Assembly (NCBI GenBank): GCA_041687115.1
Contig: JAWLCP010000017.1
Span: forward strand, 1 to 39,090
Direction of reading: 5' to 3'
Source: SKLM01 sp041687115
Lineage (GTDB): Bacteria; Chloroflexota; Anaerolineae; B4-G1
DNA: 39,090 bases
The position numbers and the translations under genes are program-made. The first letter of the stretch is position 1. Each line of letters opens with the position of its first letter. This document shows, piece after piece, positions 13,885 to 22,838 of the stretch. Under the pieces are notes generated by a model. The model made no database searches and was not told the DNA's origin. It saw only the letters and a program-made list of their open reading frames with translations.

Positions 13885-15144
13885 TCAGATCACGGTGCCA
13901 TCGGGGATGACGGCGTTCTTGGGGATGACCACGATACCGTCTCGGATAACGTAGTTCTCGGTCTCCACCATCTCGCCCTCCGGATCGTGGGCCCGAACCG
14001 TGACGTCCTCTCCAACGCGCGCATTCTTGTCAACGATGGCCCCTTCGATGCTGCTCCCTCGCCCGATGCCCACATCGGGACGTCCCAGGGCGCGATTCTC
14101 CGCTCTGCGCGCGGCCGTCTCGTAGAAGTCGGCCCCCATGATCACCGATCGGATGACGCGGACTTCAGGACCAATCACGCTGCGCAAGCCGACGACGGAC
14201 TCGCGGATATCAGACCCGTGGAGGAGACAGCCATCGGCCACCACCGCCTTCTCCAGATCACATCCATCGGTAATTGAAGAGGGGAGAAAGCGGGGGTGAG
14301 TGAAGATGGGCTGTTCCATGTTGAAGAAATCGAAGGGAGGGTCAGGCCGACCTAGGGCAAGGTTGGCCTCGTAGAACGCGCGGACGGTGCCGATGTCCTC
14401 CCAATATCCGTCGAACTCGAAGGCGTAGACCCGCTGGCCTTCAATGGCGTCCGGGATTACCTCCCGTCCGAAGTCTTCGGTTTCCGATCCGGTCAGCACC
14501 CGCTGCAACACATCGGCGCGGAACATGTAGATCCCCATCGAGGCCATGTATGGTTTGTCCTTACCGGGTGCGCTCTCCAGGCCCTCCAACTCCTCGGCCG
14601 CAGGCTTCTCGTGGAAAGACGTGATACGTCCCTCGGCGTCGCTCTTGAGGATGCCGAAGCGGCTAGCGGCCTCCGGCCCGACGGGCTGGACGGCAATGGT
14701 CACGTCGGCCCGTCTCTCGCGATGTCGTTCGACGAAGTTGGCGTAATCCATACGGTAGAGATGGTCTCCGGACAGGATGAGCACGTCCTCAGCCCGCGCG
14801 TGCTCGAGTCGCCAGAGCTGCTTGCGCACGGCATCGGCGGTGCCCTGATACCAGTCCATGCCGGTCCGCGTCTCCTCAGCAGCCAGAATCTGGACAAAGC
14901 CGTCGGTGAAGACGTCGAACTTGTAGGTCTGATAGATGTGGCGATGGAGAGACTCCGACAGGAACTGCGTCAGGACATAGATCTTCGGAATCCCGGCGTT
15001 GATGCAGAGACTGATGGGGATGTCGATAAGGCGGTACTTGCCGCCCAGAGGCACGGCCGGCTTCGCCCGAAGTTTGGTAAGCGGGTAGAGGCGGGACCCC
15101 TGCCCGCCGCCCAATATGAGAGCCAAGACGTCTCGCATTGGCAT
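13885..15144 (-). CDS. glgC: Glucose-1-phosphate adenylyltransferase
   Basis: 419 aa, normal length. The pyrophosphorylase domain has the nucleotide-binding start ALILGGGQGSRLYPLT, then RAKPAVPLGGKYRLIDIPIS. Further family motifs are WYQGTADAVRKQLW, LSGDHLYRMDY, FHEKP and FDGYWEDIGTV. The C-terminal left-handed beta-helix (about 290-419) carries hexapeptide-type repeats. The enzyme makes ADP-glucose for glycogen synthesis and is usually allosterically controlled. No glgA or glgB is nearby. GGAGG lies 7 nt before the ATG at 15144. Upstream (15145-15440) is a 296-nt non-coding interval in which I see only a weak -10-like TAAGAT (15194-15189). Confidence 0.95.
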   Translation of the reverse strand: MPMRDVLALILGGGQGSRLYPLTKLRAKPAVPLGGKYRLIDIPISLCINAGIPKIYVLTQFLSESLHRHIYQTYKFDVFTDGFVQILAAEETRTGMDWYQGTADAVRKQLWRLEHARAEDVLILSGDHLYRMDYANFVERHRERRADVTIAVQPVGPEAASRFGILKSDAEGRITSFHEKPAAEELEGLESAPGKDKPYMASMGIYMFRADVLQRVLTGSETEDFGREVIPDAIEGQRVYAFEFDGYWEDIGTVRAFYEANLALGRPDPPFDFFNMEQPIFTHPRFLPSSITDGCDLEKAVVADGCLLHGSDIRESVVGLRSVIGPEVRVIRSVIMGADFYETAARRAENRALGRPDVGIGRGSSIEGAIVDKNARVGEDVTVRAHDPEGEMVETENYVIRDGIVVIPKNAVIPDGTVI

Positions 15145-15440
15145 GAGGGTTCCTCCTTCCATGAGTTCGGACTAGATTGCCAATCCCAATCTTACATCAG
15201 GTGACCGATTCCCGCCAGACGTGGGGCAGGAAGACCGAGCGACGAAGCTTTCGCCAACCCGGCCCGGCCGCCGAGGCCTTATGGAACAACGGCGATTCGC
15301 GCCGGCGCAGGGCGTTCCGGGGGTTCGGGGTCTGACCAGGCCAGGTCGATGGCTGACGATCCGACAGGCCGCCCAGATTCCCAAACTTCGCCGGCTAACC
15401 TATGATGATCGTCGCTCCCACTGGCTTAGCGCAGGCCTCC

Positions 15441-17936
15441 CTAGTCCTCGAGCACGCTCTCCACGGCAGCACCCGCGTCCAAGAGACCGCAGCCGTAGAC
15501 GTTGTTCGGCACGTCGGTCACGTCGCCACACGCGCACGGGGGAGGCGATGCGACCGCGGCAAACGGTCCCTCAGGCACGGTGACGGTGGCGCAGGACCGA
15601 TTCACGTCCCTCGGCGTGGCTGACCGACAGAGGAGGTCCTCCGTCCCCTCGACATCGCCGATCAGGGTGGGATCAGCCGACCAGACGAGGGCAATGGCCC
15701 CGACCACGTGGGGAGCCGCCATTGAGGTTCCACCAGCGTACGCATAACCTCCACCGGGCACGCTTGAGCGGATGCGCTCTCCCGGCGCGGCGATGTCGGG
15801 CTTGATCAGGCCGTCTACAGGCCCCCGGCTACTGAACCCGACGACCGTTCCCTCCACAGTGGTGGCCCCGACGGAGAACGACGCTTCGTAGTTGGCGGGG
15901 GGCGTCCCAGCGGTGCCACACCCCGGCCCCTCGTTGCCCGCACTGACCACGATCATGGTCCCGGCCGCGCGGAGAGCCTCGACGCCGCCCTTCAGCGTGT
16001 CGGGGAGACAGCCCTCGAAGTCCGGGCACCCCCAGGAGTTGTTCACCACGTGGGGCGCGAGACTGACGTCGCCGTCTGCAAACGAGTCTCCCCCGAAGGG
16101 ATAGGGAGCAAGCAGAAACTCCATACACTCGGCGTAGGAGCCGGGATTTCCGAACCCGCGGCGCATGTTGCGGCATCCTACCCACCGAGCCTCAGGCGCG
16201 ACGCCGATCCGGTTTCCCGCGCCGCCGTCTCCCAGAACGATGCCCATCGTATGGGTACCGTGCGAGCCGTCGTCGAAGGGTACCCGGGTGGCGTCCCAGG
16301 CATCGTGCCAGTTGTACTGGTGACTGGCCTTCTCGCCGTCCCAGCCCCGATAATGAGGCTTGAGGGCCGGGTGGTCCCAGTCGTAGCCGGTGTCCTGACC
16401 CCCCACGACGATTCCCGCCCCCTGGACGTCCCGGTCCCACGCTGCGTAGGCGTGAATGGCGGCCAAGTTCTCCTGAACGCCCACTGTGCTCCCGGGGGAA
16501 GCCTCGTAGGGCAGCGGGATCCGGCGCGGGTACTCCCGCACGTTGGGGTTGAGAATGACGCCGGCAACTCCCGGACGTCCCTCAAAGCGGTCGACCAGCC
16601 ACCGATGCCCGTCGACGCGAAGCATATTGATGACGTAGTAGGGGCGGTAGGGTGCATCGAGGTCGTCCAGCTCGGCGCGGATGGCGGATTGGGTGCTCTC
16701 TGCGGTCTCGACGAGTGACCGGTAGACGTAGCTGCGCCGCGCGTCGCGGTCCGTGATGGCGTAGGCAGGTTGGAGATCGGTTTGAACCTCCAGAATGATG
16801 AGGAAGCCGTGATTGTGGAACCCGGGCTCCCCGGCCATGAGATAGACAGCGATCCACAACCCCCATACGGCGGCGGCCATCATCGCGGGGATCGTCCACC
16901 CCACCCTGCCGGGCTCACCCTCCGCGCGGCGCCTCTCCGAGACGCGCCGCCCCAACCAGAGCACGGCGCCGGTGACCGTCGCGGTCAACCCAACCGCCAG
17001 GTAGCTGGCGACATGCTGAATCTCCGGGATTCCATTGGCGATGGCATCTCGAGGGTCTACGAAGAGGGCGGGTGCAACCAGATAGGAGAACGCCAAGGGG
17101 AATAGAGGCAGGAGGCTGCCGCCTCGAGCGTACACCTCTGTGAGAAGAAGCGCCAAGGGGAGCAAGAAGAGAGCGCCCGCCGGCGCGCTCCAATCAGCCT
17201 GGGGGAGAAACCTCCCCACGGCAGTCAGGGTGTAGACGAGGATGGTGGTCGCCGCTGCCCCCCGCCTGCGGGCGAGCGAGGTGGTCAATAGATGGAGGAT
17301 GACACCCCAGAAGACGAGAACCTCCGGGATCACGCGCACCAGGGTCTGCACGCTGAGCGCCAGGCTGTCGAGGCTGTCCCCCAGCGCACCGGTGACAGGC
17401 CAGGGAAGCGTCACCAGAGCGCCGACAGCGAGGGCGAGGAAGACCGGGGCCCGCCGGGGGCGGCGGATGCCGAGCCGGTCCTGCACTGAGCGCCCCGAGG
17501 CGACACCCACGAGACGCGGGGCGAGCCAGGTCGCGAACGCAGCGTAGGGAACGAGGACACCCAGGCGCAGTCCAGCTTCGGTGTAGCGGGCCTGCAGGGG
17601 GACGAGGGCAGCGGGCTGCGGCACCACGGCGCGTATCGCCGCGTCGATGACCACGTATCCCCCGCCGATCAGAAGACTCGCAGCCGTGGCGGCGGCACCC
17701 CGCCGCCCAGGGCGGCCCCGGAGAAGCACCACCAGGACGGCAGAGGGGACACCGACGGCCAGGGCCGCAATGAGAATGGACACCGTCGTGGCGACAGTCG
17801 GACCCTGCCAGCGATCCGGGAGTTGACGGGCAAAGAACTCCGAGACAAACGGAGCCAACCCAAACCAGAAGAGGAGTGCGACAACGACGAGTCGGTGGCG
17901 ACAGCCAGGGCGCACGGCGCCCTCCGTGCTATTCAT
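15441..17936 (-). CDS. Polytopic membrane protein fused to a subtilisin-like (S8) serine protease
   Basis: 831 aa. Residues 1-370 hold about 11 hydrophobic segments. The basic loops (about 72-80, 143-163, 219-227, 329-347) all fall on one side, which predicts an N-in topology with the C-terminal half outside. Residues about 400-465 look like an I9-type propeptide. Residues about 500-830 are a subtilase: D515 in GGQDTGYD, H559 in DGSHGTHTMG, oxyanion Asn in SAGNEG (668) and nucleophile S738 in GGTSMAAP. Several Cys (588, 604, 637, 643, 673, 770, 782, 801, 803, 816) suit an extracytoplasmic, disulphide-stabilised domain. GGGGAGG precedes the ATG. The gene is transcribed divergently from the AIR-synthase-like gene. 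Substrate unknown. Confidence 0.9.
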   Translation of the reverse strand: MNSTEGAVRPGCRHRLVVVALLFWFGLAPFVSEFFARQLPDRWQGPTVATTVSILIAALAVGVPSAVLVVLLRGRPGRRGAAATAASLLIGGGYVVIDAAIRAVVPQPAALVPLQARYTEAGLRLGVLVPYAAFATWLAPRLVGVASGRSVQDRLGIRRPRRAPVFLALAVGALVTLPWPVTGALGDSLDSLALSVQTLVRVIPEVLVFWGVILHLLTTSLARRRGAAATTILVYTLTAVGRFLPQADWSAPAGALFLLPLALLLTEVYARGGSLLPLFPLAFSYLVAPALFVDPRDAIANGIPEIQHVASYLAVGLTATVTGAVLWLGRRVSERRRAEGEPGRVGWTIPAMMAAAVWGLWIAVYLMAGEPGFHNHGFLIILEVQTDLQPAYAITDRDARRSYVYRSLVETAESTQSAIRAELDDLDAPYRPYYVINMLRVDGHRWLVDRFEGRPGVAGVILNPNVREYPRRIPLPYEASPGSTVGVQENLAAIHAYAAWDRDVQGAGIVVGGQDTGYDWDHPALKPHYRGWDGEKASHQYNWHDAWDATRVPFDDGSHGTHTMGIVLGDGGAGNRIGVAPEARWVGCRNMRRGFGNPGSYAECMEFLLAPYPFGGDSFADGDVSLAPHVVNNSWGCPDFEGCLPDTLKGGVEALRAAGTMIVVSAGNEGPGCGTAGTPPANYEASFSVGATTVEGTVVGFSSRGPVDGLIKPDIAAPGERIRSSVPGGGYAYAGGTSMAAPHVVGAIALVWSADPTLIGDVEGTEDLLCRSATPRDVNRSCATVTVPEGPFAAVASPPPCACGDVTDVPNNVYGCGLLDAGAAVESVLED

Positions 17937-18054
17937 TGAAATCCTCCCCGCTCAAACTCAGACGGAAGGCCGCCGGGAGCCTCACGGCGTGGGGTTCCCA
18001 CACTCTCCGCCTCCCCTGCTCCACTTGATGCGTCGAAAAGCCAGGCCCGAAGCC

Positions 18055-18082
18055 ATTATAGTCACGCACAGGGGGGAGACAA
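18055..18082 (-). promoter_or_regulatory. Sigma-70-type promoter of the membrane subtilase gene
   Basis: On the minus strand TTGTCT (18082-18077) and a perfect TATAAT (18060-18055) are separated by 16 bp. Initiation near 18048 gives a leader of about 110 nt before the ATG at 17936. Confidence 0.65.
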
Positions 18083-18091
18083 CCTGGGAAC

Positions 18092-18119
18092 TTGTGATCT
18101 GCGTCAAGTGCGCTAGAAT
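18092..18119 (+). promoter_or_regulatory. Sigma-70-type promoter of the AIR-synthase-like gene
   Basis: TTGTGA (18092-18097) and TAGAAT (18114-18119) are 16 bp apart. The -35 boxes of this promoter and its divergent partner are only 9 bp apart. Initiation near 18126 places the ATG at 18157 about 30 nt downstream and rules out the upstream in-frame ATG at 18118. Confidence 0.6.
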
Positions 18120-18156
18120 GGACAAGAGAGTTTCCATCGTCACAGGACATCGTTCT

Positions 18157-19167
18157 ATGCAACCATCTTATCCACTAGGCAAGCTTCCCGCCGACCATCT
18201 AGCCCGGCTGTTCGATCGATATGGCACGTCCGGCGATCGCGTCGTGTTGGGGCCGGGGATCGGACACGACGCAGCGGTCGTTTCGTTTGGGGACCGTTAC
18301 CTCGTGGCGAAGACGGACCCTATCACCTTCGCCAGCGAAGAGATCGGCTGGTACGCGGTCCACGTCAATGCAAATGACGTCGCGTGCACCGGCGCGACGG
18401 CACGCTGGTTTCTGGCGACCGTTCTCTTGCCCCAGTCGGGCACGGACGAGGCCCTGGTCGACGAGATCTTCGAGCAGATCGCTCACACGTGTGAGCAGTT
18501 AGATATCGCGCTGGTGGGAGGGCACACCGAGATCACGCATGGGCTTGAGCGCCCCATCGTCGCGGGGTTCATGCTCGGGGAGGTGGCTCCCGACGCACTG
18601 ATCCGCCCTGACGGCGCTCGACCGGGAGATAGCGTCTTGCTCACGAAAGGGATCGCAGTAGAGGGGACAGCTATCATCGCCCTTGAGAGAGGAGCTCAAC
18701 TGGAGGAGGTGGAGCGCTCCCTGGTAGAGCGCAGCCGCCGATTCCTGTATGAGCCAGGCATCAGCGTCGTGCGTGATGCAGCTGTTGCGACCGCTGCCGG
18801 GGAGGTGCACGCGATGCACGACCCCACAGAGGGTGGCCTAGCGACCGGGCTGTGGGAGCTGGCCGACGGAGCGGAGGTCGGCCTGATCATCGAGCAGGAC
18901 GCCATCCCCATCTTGCCGGAGACGGCGATCCTTTGCCAGGCACTGGGGCTGAACCCGCTGGGGCTGATCGCATCAGGGGCGCTTCTGCTCGCCGTCTCGG
19001 CGAATGACGCCGCCGAGATAGAGGCAGCCCTGGAACGAGAAGGCATCGCAGCAGCACACATCGGCCAGGTGGTCGAGCGCGAGGAAGGCGTCAGCCTGCG
19101 GCGGCCGGAAGGGCGCCAACCGCTGCCGCGGTTCGATCAGGACGAGATCACGCGGCTGTTCGAATAG
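18157..19167 (+). CDS. AIR synthase-related protein (PurM/HypE/SelD superfamily), not canonical HypE
   Basis: 336 aa. The ATP-binding N-domain has GPGIGHDAAVV (32-42) and KTDPITFASE (52-61), then NANDVACTGATARW. The C-domain has GDSVLLTKGIAVEGT and the conserved HDPTEGGLATGLWE (221-234). This is the ATP-dependent PurM fold in the HypE-like branch. HypE normally ends in a reactive C-terminal Cys that carries the cyanide group. This protein ends ITRLFE with no terminal Cys, and hypA-F or hydrogenase genes are absent, so a role in NiFe maturation is unlikely. The reaction is unknown. Start chosen from the promoter position; a weak AGGA precedes the ATG. It is convergent with the MFS gene that follows. 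Confidence 0.85.
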   Translation: MQPSYPLGKLPADHLARLFDRYGTSGDRVVLGPGIGHDAAVVSFGDRYLVAKTDPITFASEEIGWYAVHVNANDVACTGATARWFLATVLLPQSGTDEALVDEIFEQIAHTCEQLDIALVGGHTEITHGLERPIVAGFMLGEVAPDALIRPDGARPGDSVLLTKGIAVEGTAIIALERGAQLEEVERSLVERSRRFLYEPGISVVRDAAVATAAGEVHAMHDPTEGGLATGLWELADGAEVGLIIEQDAIPILPETAILCQALGLNPLGLIASGALLLAVSANDAAEIEAALEREGIAAAHIGQVVEREEGVSLRRPEGRQPLPRFDQDEITRLFE

Positions 19168-19199
19168 GCCGCGGTCCTGGCCGGAGACGACGGGCTTCG

Positions 19200-20474
19200 C
19201 TAACCGACCGCGTCCGCGCGGAGACGAGCCCTCATCTTCTTCCCGTCCTGGGCGACGAAGCGCGTACCCCACAGGCCCAGCAGGCCGCTCAAGAGCGCCG
19301 CCAGCGGTGCCACCACGATCCCCAGGCGGAGATCGCCGCTCCGGTCAGACAGCCAGCCGACGACTGTGGGCGCCGTCGCGTTTCCGAGGATGTGTACCAC
19401 CAGCAAGTAGATGGCCATGGCAGTGGCTCGCAGCCTGGGCCGAGTGACCTGATGGATGAGGGGCCCGACACAGGGGATGGAGAACGTGAACGCGTACATC
19501 GCCAGCCCTCCGAGAATGACGAAGGGCACCCGCCCGGGCACCAAGACCGCGGCCAGAGCGACAGGACCCCCGATCAGGGTGCCGATGCTCATGGTCAGGA
19601 GACGCCCGGCCGGCGTGCGCGGGAGAAGATGGTCGGCCAGGAAGGCGCCCGACAGCACACCCGCCGCGCCGGCAACGACGGTCAGACCCCCGGTGATGAG
19701 GCCAAAGGCATCCTCGCGAAACCCGTGAAGTCGTACCGCGAAGCTGGGCAGCCAGTAGATCATCCCGGCCACGGCGAAGGTGTTCAGCGTACCCGCCGCG
19801 TACGTGACGAGCAAGGTGGGCACCGAGAAGAGTCTCCTGATCGTCTCGTTTCCACGGGGGCTCGAATCCGACACTTCGTGCGGCTCGATGCCCAGGGCGT
19901 GATAGTCACTCTCTCCTTTTCGGGGCTCAGGAAGATACCAGATAAGGACAGCGAGGATGAAGCCAGGGAGCGCTGCGATGGTGAACACGTAGCGCCAGCC
20001 CCAAGCGCTGCCGATGACGCCGCCCAAGGCGTAGCCTGCTGCGGATCCCAGCATCACACCCAGGTCGTGGAAGCCGACGACGCGCGAGCGCCGGTCCGGC
20101 GGGAAGATATCGCCAAGCCACGCCAGCGCTGAGGGGCCGTAGCCGGCCTCCCCCAGGCCGAGGGCTGCGCGCCCCAGCAGAAGCATGCCGTAAGAGCCAG
20201 CACCACCGGTCAGGGCCATCGCGCCGCTCCACAACACCATGGTCAGCGCGATCACCCTGCCACGCAGCCAACGGTCGGCGAGGAGGGCCAGCGGAACGTG
20301 CCCGAGGGCATAGAGGGCCTCGAAGGCACTGCCAAGCAGACCCACCTGGGCATCCGAGAGATGCCAGTAGCCCTTGAGCAGGGGCGCCAGAGCCGCAACT
20401 ACCTGGCGATCCATGAAGTTGACACAATTGGCGCCGAAAAGCACTGCGAGGGTGATCGGCGCCAGACGATCCAT
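19200..20474 (-). CDS. MFS transporter, Spinster-like
   Basis: 424 aa, 12 predicted TM segments. The first helix contains NFMDRQVVAALAPLLK and is followed by LSDAQVGLLGSAFEALYALGHVPLALLADRWLRGRV, a pattern typical of the Spinster (Spns)-like branch of the major facilitator family. LGLGEAGYGPSALAWLGDIFPPDRRSRV is also characteristic. Family members move lipids, lysophospholipids or organic anions; substrate here is unknown. GGAG lies 5 nt before the ATG at 20474, so the longer frame from 20531 is not preferred. The gene is separated from the lipoprotein gene by a terminator and is convergent with the AIR-synthase-like gene (32-nt gap). Confidence 0.87.
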   Translation of the reverse strand: MDRLAPITLAVLFGANCVNFMDRQVVAALAPLLKGYWHLSDAQVGLLGSAFEALYALGHVPLALLADRWLRGRVIALTMVLWSGAMALTGGAGSYGMLLLGRAALGLGEAGYGPSALAWLGDIFPPDRRSRVVGFHDLGVMLGSAAGYALGGVIGSAWGWRYVFTIAALPGFILAVLIWYLPEPRKGESDYHALGIEPHEVSDSSPRGNETIRRLFSVPTLLVTYAAGTLNTFAVAGMIYWLPSFAVRLHGFREDAFGLITGGLTVVAGAAGVLSGAFLADHLLPRTPAGRLLTMSIGTLIGGPVALAAVLVPGRVPFVILGGLAMYAFTFSIPCVGPLIHQVTRPRLRATAMAIYLLVVHILGNATAPTVVGWLSDRSGDLRLGIVVAPLAALLSGLLGLWGTRFVAQDGKKMRARLRADAVG

Positions 20475-20576
20475 CCTCTCTCCGATATTGCCTCCATCCC
20501 GGGCGACAAGAGCCTCAGCCGGGTACTCCACTCAGCCTGCGGGGAGTAGAATCCGCCAGCCCCGCGACAGAGAAGA

Positions 20577-20606
20577 GGACCGGAGCGATGGAGATCACTC
20601 CGGTCC
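20577..20606 (-). terminator. Intrinsic-type terminator of the lipoprotein gene
   Basis: GGACCGGAG (20577-20585) pairs perfectly with CTCCGGTCC (20598-20606) around a 12-nt loop. On the minus strand it is followed by the pyrimidine-rich TCTTCTCTGT. It lies 36 nt after the lipoprotein stop. Confidence 0.6.
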
Positions 20607-20642
20607 CTGGTTATTGCCGCGTCCTGGCGTGGGGAGCCAAGC

Positions 20643-21716
20643 CTACTCCACCGTGAGAGTGACGTTGGTGTTGCCGTCGTCCGGCGAGATCATGAGCATC
20701 AGCTGTCGCCCGTCCTTCTGCCACAGCTGGCTGATGGTACCCTCCAGTTCGTCATCGCGCTCGCTCGTCCAGCCTTCCGCCGCCAGCCCATCGCGATAGA
20801 AATCCGCGATCGTCGCCCCGTCGTCCGACGACTCGAACGTGACCATTCCCTCCATGGTGAACCCGCCTTCTGCATCGGGGTAGACAGGGACGTCCTCAGG
20901 GAGGCCGACCTTGTCGGCCCCCTCCGGTGGTTCGATGGTGAAGGGCGCGTTGACGTCATAGACCTCGTAGAAGAACTCGCCTCGTCCCGCTCGGCTTCCC
21001 CGCTTCTCAAGCCACGACATCTGGAAGCGAACCGTGAATGCGGGGAGATCGCCCTCATCGGCGATCCAAACGTCGCCCTGCACATCCGACACGTCGCCTT
21101 GAGACAGGATCGCTGCCTCCATGGCCGTCAAGTTGAGGGTGTAGTGACGCGTCTGAACACCGTTTACACTCTCCCGTCCCACGAAGTTGGCTCTGGCTTG
21201 GTCGGTGACATCGCCCGGATCAAACATCATGGCGCCGCCAAAGCCCGACATCAAGTCCTCGGGATCTGCGTTCGCCTGACTGCACGACCCTCCCGAGCAG
21301 TACCAGGCCTGGTCCGCCACCTGGACAAACTCAAACGCCTCCTCTTCGTCACCCCCCACCACCAACCGCTGCGCCTGAGGGTCTCGGGTATGCGCCTGCT
21401 CAAACACCGTGCGGTCAGCCTCTCCCTCGTTGGGCACCCACTCGGTGCGCAGTCGCACCCGGTAGGCATCGAGCCCCGATAATGCATCGGGATCCACCTC
21501 CGCGGCACCCGTCTCCTCCTCGTCATCGCCAGGCTCGGGCTCCTCCGACGTCTCGCCCTCCAGGCCGACCTCCTCGCCGACCGCTGTGGCTGCCTGGGAG
21601 GCCTTCGTGGCGGCCTCCTGACCAACCTCGACGGCCTTTTCCGCGCTGCCCAGGAAGGAGCAAGCGAGGGCACTCAGCACCAGAAGGGTCAGCGGCAACC
21701 AGATTGTGCGTTTCAT
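20643..21716 (-). CDS. Secreted lipoprotein, LolA/LppX-like
   Basis: 357 aa. The signal peptide MKRTIWLPLTLLVLSALAC ends in a lipobox with the lipidated Cys at 19. A Glu/Ala-rich acidic linker follows (about 25-75), including EEPEPGDDEEETG. The central domain (about 78-255) has the strand pattern of the LppX/LprG/LolA fold (DAYRVRLRTEW, QTRHYTLNL, GDVWIADEGDLPAFTVRFQM). A C-terminal part (about 262-357, DVPVYPDAEGG...TIADFYRDGLAAEGW) resembles a small module often found in Chloroflexota lipoproteins. Inferred role: binding or carrying a hydrophobic ligand outside the membrane. GGAGAG precedes the ATG and the promoter is at 21772-21799. Single-gene transcript. Confidence 0.85.
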   Translation of the reverse strand: MKRTIWLPLTLLVLSALACSFLGSAEKAVEVGQEAATKASQAATAVGEEVGLEGETSEEPEPGDDEEETGAAEVDPDALSGLDAYRVRLRTEWVPNEGEADRTVFEQAHTRDPQAQRLVVGGDEEEAFEFVQVADQAWYCSGGSCSQANADPEDLMSGFGGAMMFDPGDVTDQARANFVGRESVNGVQTRHYTLNLTAMEAAILSQGDVSDVQGDVWIADEGDLPAFTVRFQMSWLEKRGSRAGRGEFFYEVYDVNAPFTIEPPEGADKVGLPEDVPVYPDAEGGFTMEGMVTFESSDDGATIADFYRDGLAAEGWTSERDDELEGTISQLWQKDGRQLMLMISPDDGNTNVTLTVE

Positions 21717-21771
21717 GTGTTCTCTCCTTACACAGCAGGTAACTCGTACAGCTTCTCAATCGGAAGGCGAG

Positions 21772-21799
21772 AGTATAACATGGAGCCCGATGACGTCAA
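21772..21799 (-). promoter_or_regulatory. Sigma-70-type promoter of the lipoprotein gene
   Basis: On the minus strand TTGACG (21799-21794) and TATACT (21777-21772) are separated by 16 bp. Initiation near 21765 gives a leader of about 50 nt. Confidence 0.65.
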
Positions 21800-21859
21800 G
21801 AGGCCGTTGATCCAGAACGCTGCGTTCCGAATATGGTCCGATCAGCGGGCTCCGCCCGG

Positions 21860-22837
21860 CTACTCCCAGGTGGGCGATCGGTGCACAAGAGTGCGGATGT
21901 CCAGAGGGTCGCCCCTGGTCGGATCCCGTTCCAGCGACAGCGCTCCTTCGGGGCACGTGGAGACACAGACGCCACACCCCATACAGGCGTCATCGTCGAC
22001 GACAGCGCAGTCATCGGGAAGAGACAATGCGCCGAAGGGACAGGCCCCGACACACGTCCCGCATCCCACGCATTGTCCGCTATGAACGCGGCTGACGTAG
22101 CCGGATGGGGCGAGCATCGGCACGCCGGTTCGGTGAGCCTGCATCGCCCCGCAGCAACAGGCGCAGCAGTTGCAGATGGCGTAGAAGCGCTCCAGCATCG
22201 CGTCCTTGAAGAAGGCGTGATGGACGTGTCCGCGCTCGTCCTCGGCACGGAGAATCTCCACCGCCTCCTGGGGTGAGACCCAGCGCGAGCGGTCCGGGTG
22301 ATGCTCGACGATGAAGCTGGCAAACGGCTCCCCGACGATGAGGCATACGTCGAGGGGCTCACAGGGATCGGGCCGGCTGGCACGACAAGGACAGTCGAGA
22401 ACAGCAATGTGATCAGGGTTCTTGAGCACGATGTCGCGGGCGTGCGCGTAGGGGATAACCTGCTCCAGGTTGGTGAGCGTTATCTCCTCGCCCACGGTAA
22501 CCAGCTGCGTCGCCTGATCCAGCGGCACGACCTTGCCGTGGTAGGCATCGGCGAATCCGGAGCCCTCGTCCCCGCTCTCGTCAGCGGACCGCACGCCGAA
22601 CCAATTGATGATCGAGGCGGCAATGGGGCGTATGAGTCGGGCAAGAGGGTGCTCGCCCGTCGCCACGCCAATGTAGAGGTTCGGCCAGCGGGCGTAGACG
22701 TAGCCGTGCAGTCGGTCGAACCAGGAGAAGCCGGGGATCTCGCCGGCCTCCTTTAGGAACGCACGGGTAGAAGAGGATAGAAACGACCAGGGCCGCCGTG
22801 CCGTGGCCTCCTCGCTCCCTTCCACTGGAGCAGTCAC
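21860..22837 (-). CDS. Cysteine-rich 4Fe-4S ferredoxin-domain protein
   Basis: 325 aa from a GTG start. Two C-terminal ferredoxin motifs are complete: Cys 256/259/262/266 and 285/288/291/295. Before them lie two further Cys sets, C149-P-C151 with C159 and C165, and the run ICNCCACCCG (C222, 224, 225, 227, 228, 229). The order 'CxCR...C...C, HVHH, ICNCCxCCC, 2x[4Fe-4S]' matches a known but uncharacterised ferredoxin-like family. Sixteen to twenty cysteines could hold three or four clusters. The protein is cytoplasmic or peripherally membrane-bound; an electron-transfer role is inferred. The GTG at 22837 is 1 nt beyond the stop of the membrane protein gene, so the two are translationally coupled. 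A longer frame from 22972 would overlap that gene by 134 nt. Confidence 0.88.
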   Translation of the reverse strand: MTAPVEGSEEATARRPWSFLSSSTRAFLKEAGEIPGFSWFDRLHGYVYARWPNLYIGVATGEHPLARLIRPIAASIINWFGVRSADESGDEGSGFADAYHGKVVPLDQATQLVTVGEEITLTNLEQVIPYAHARDIVLKNPDHIAVLDCPCRASRPDPCEPLDVCLIVGEPFASFIVEHHPDRSRWVSPQEAVEILRAEDERGHVHHAFFKDAMLERFYAICNCCACCCGAMQAHRTGVPMLAPSGYVSRVHSGQCVGCGTCVGACPFGALSLPDDCAVVDDDACMGCGVCVSTCPEGALSLERDPTRGDPLDIRTLVHRSPTWE

Positions 22838-22838
22838 G

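Noticed and set aside
18157..19167. Calling the AIR-synthase-like gene hypE
   Set aside because: The essential C-terminal Cys and all hydrogenase maturation neighbours are missing.
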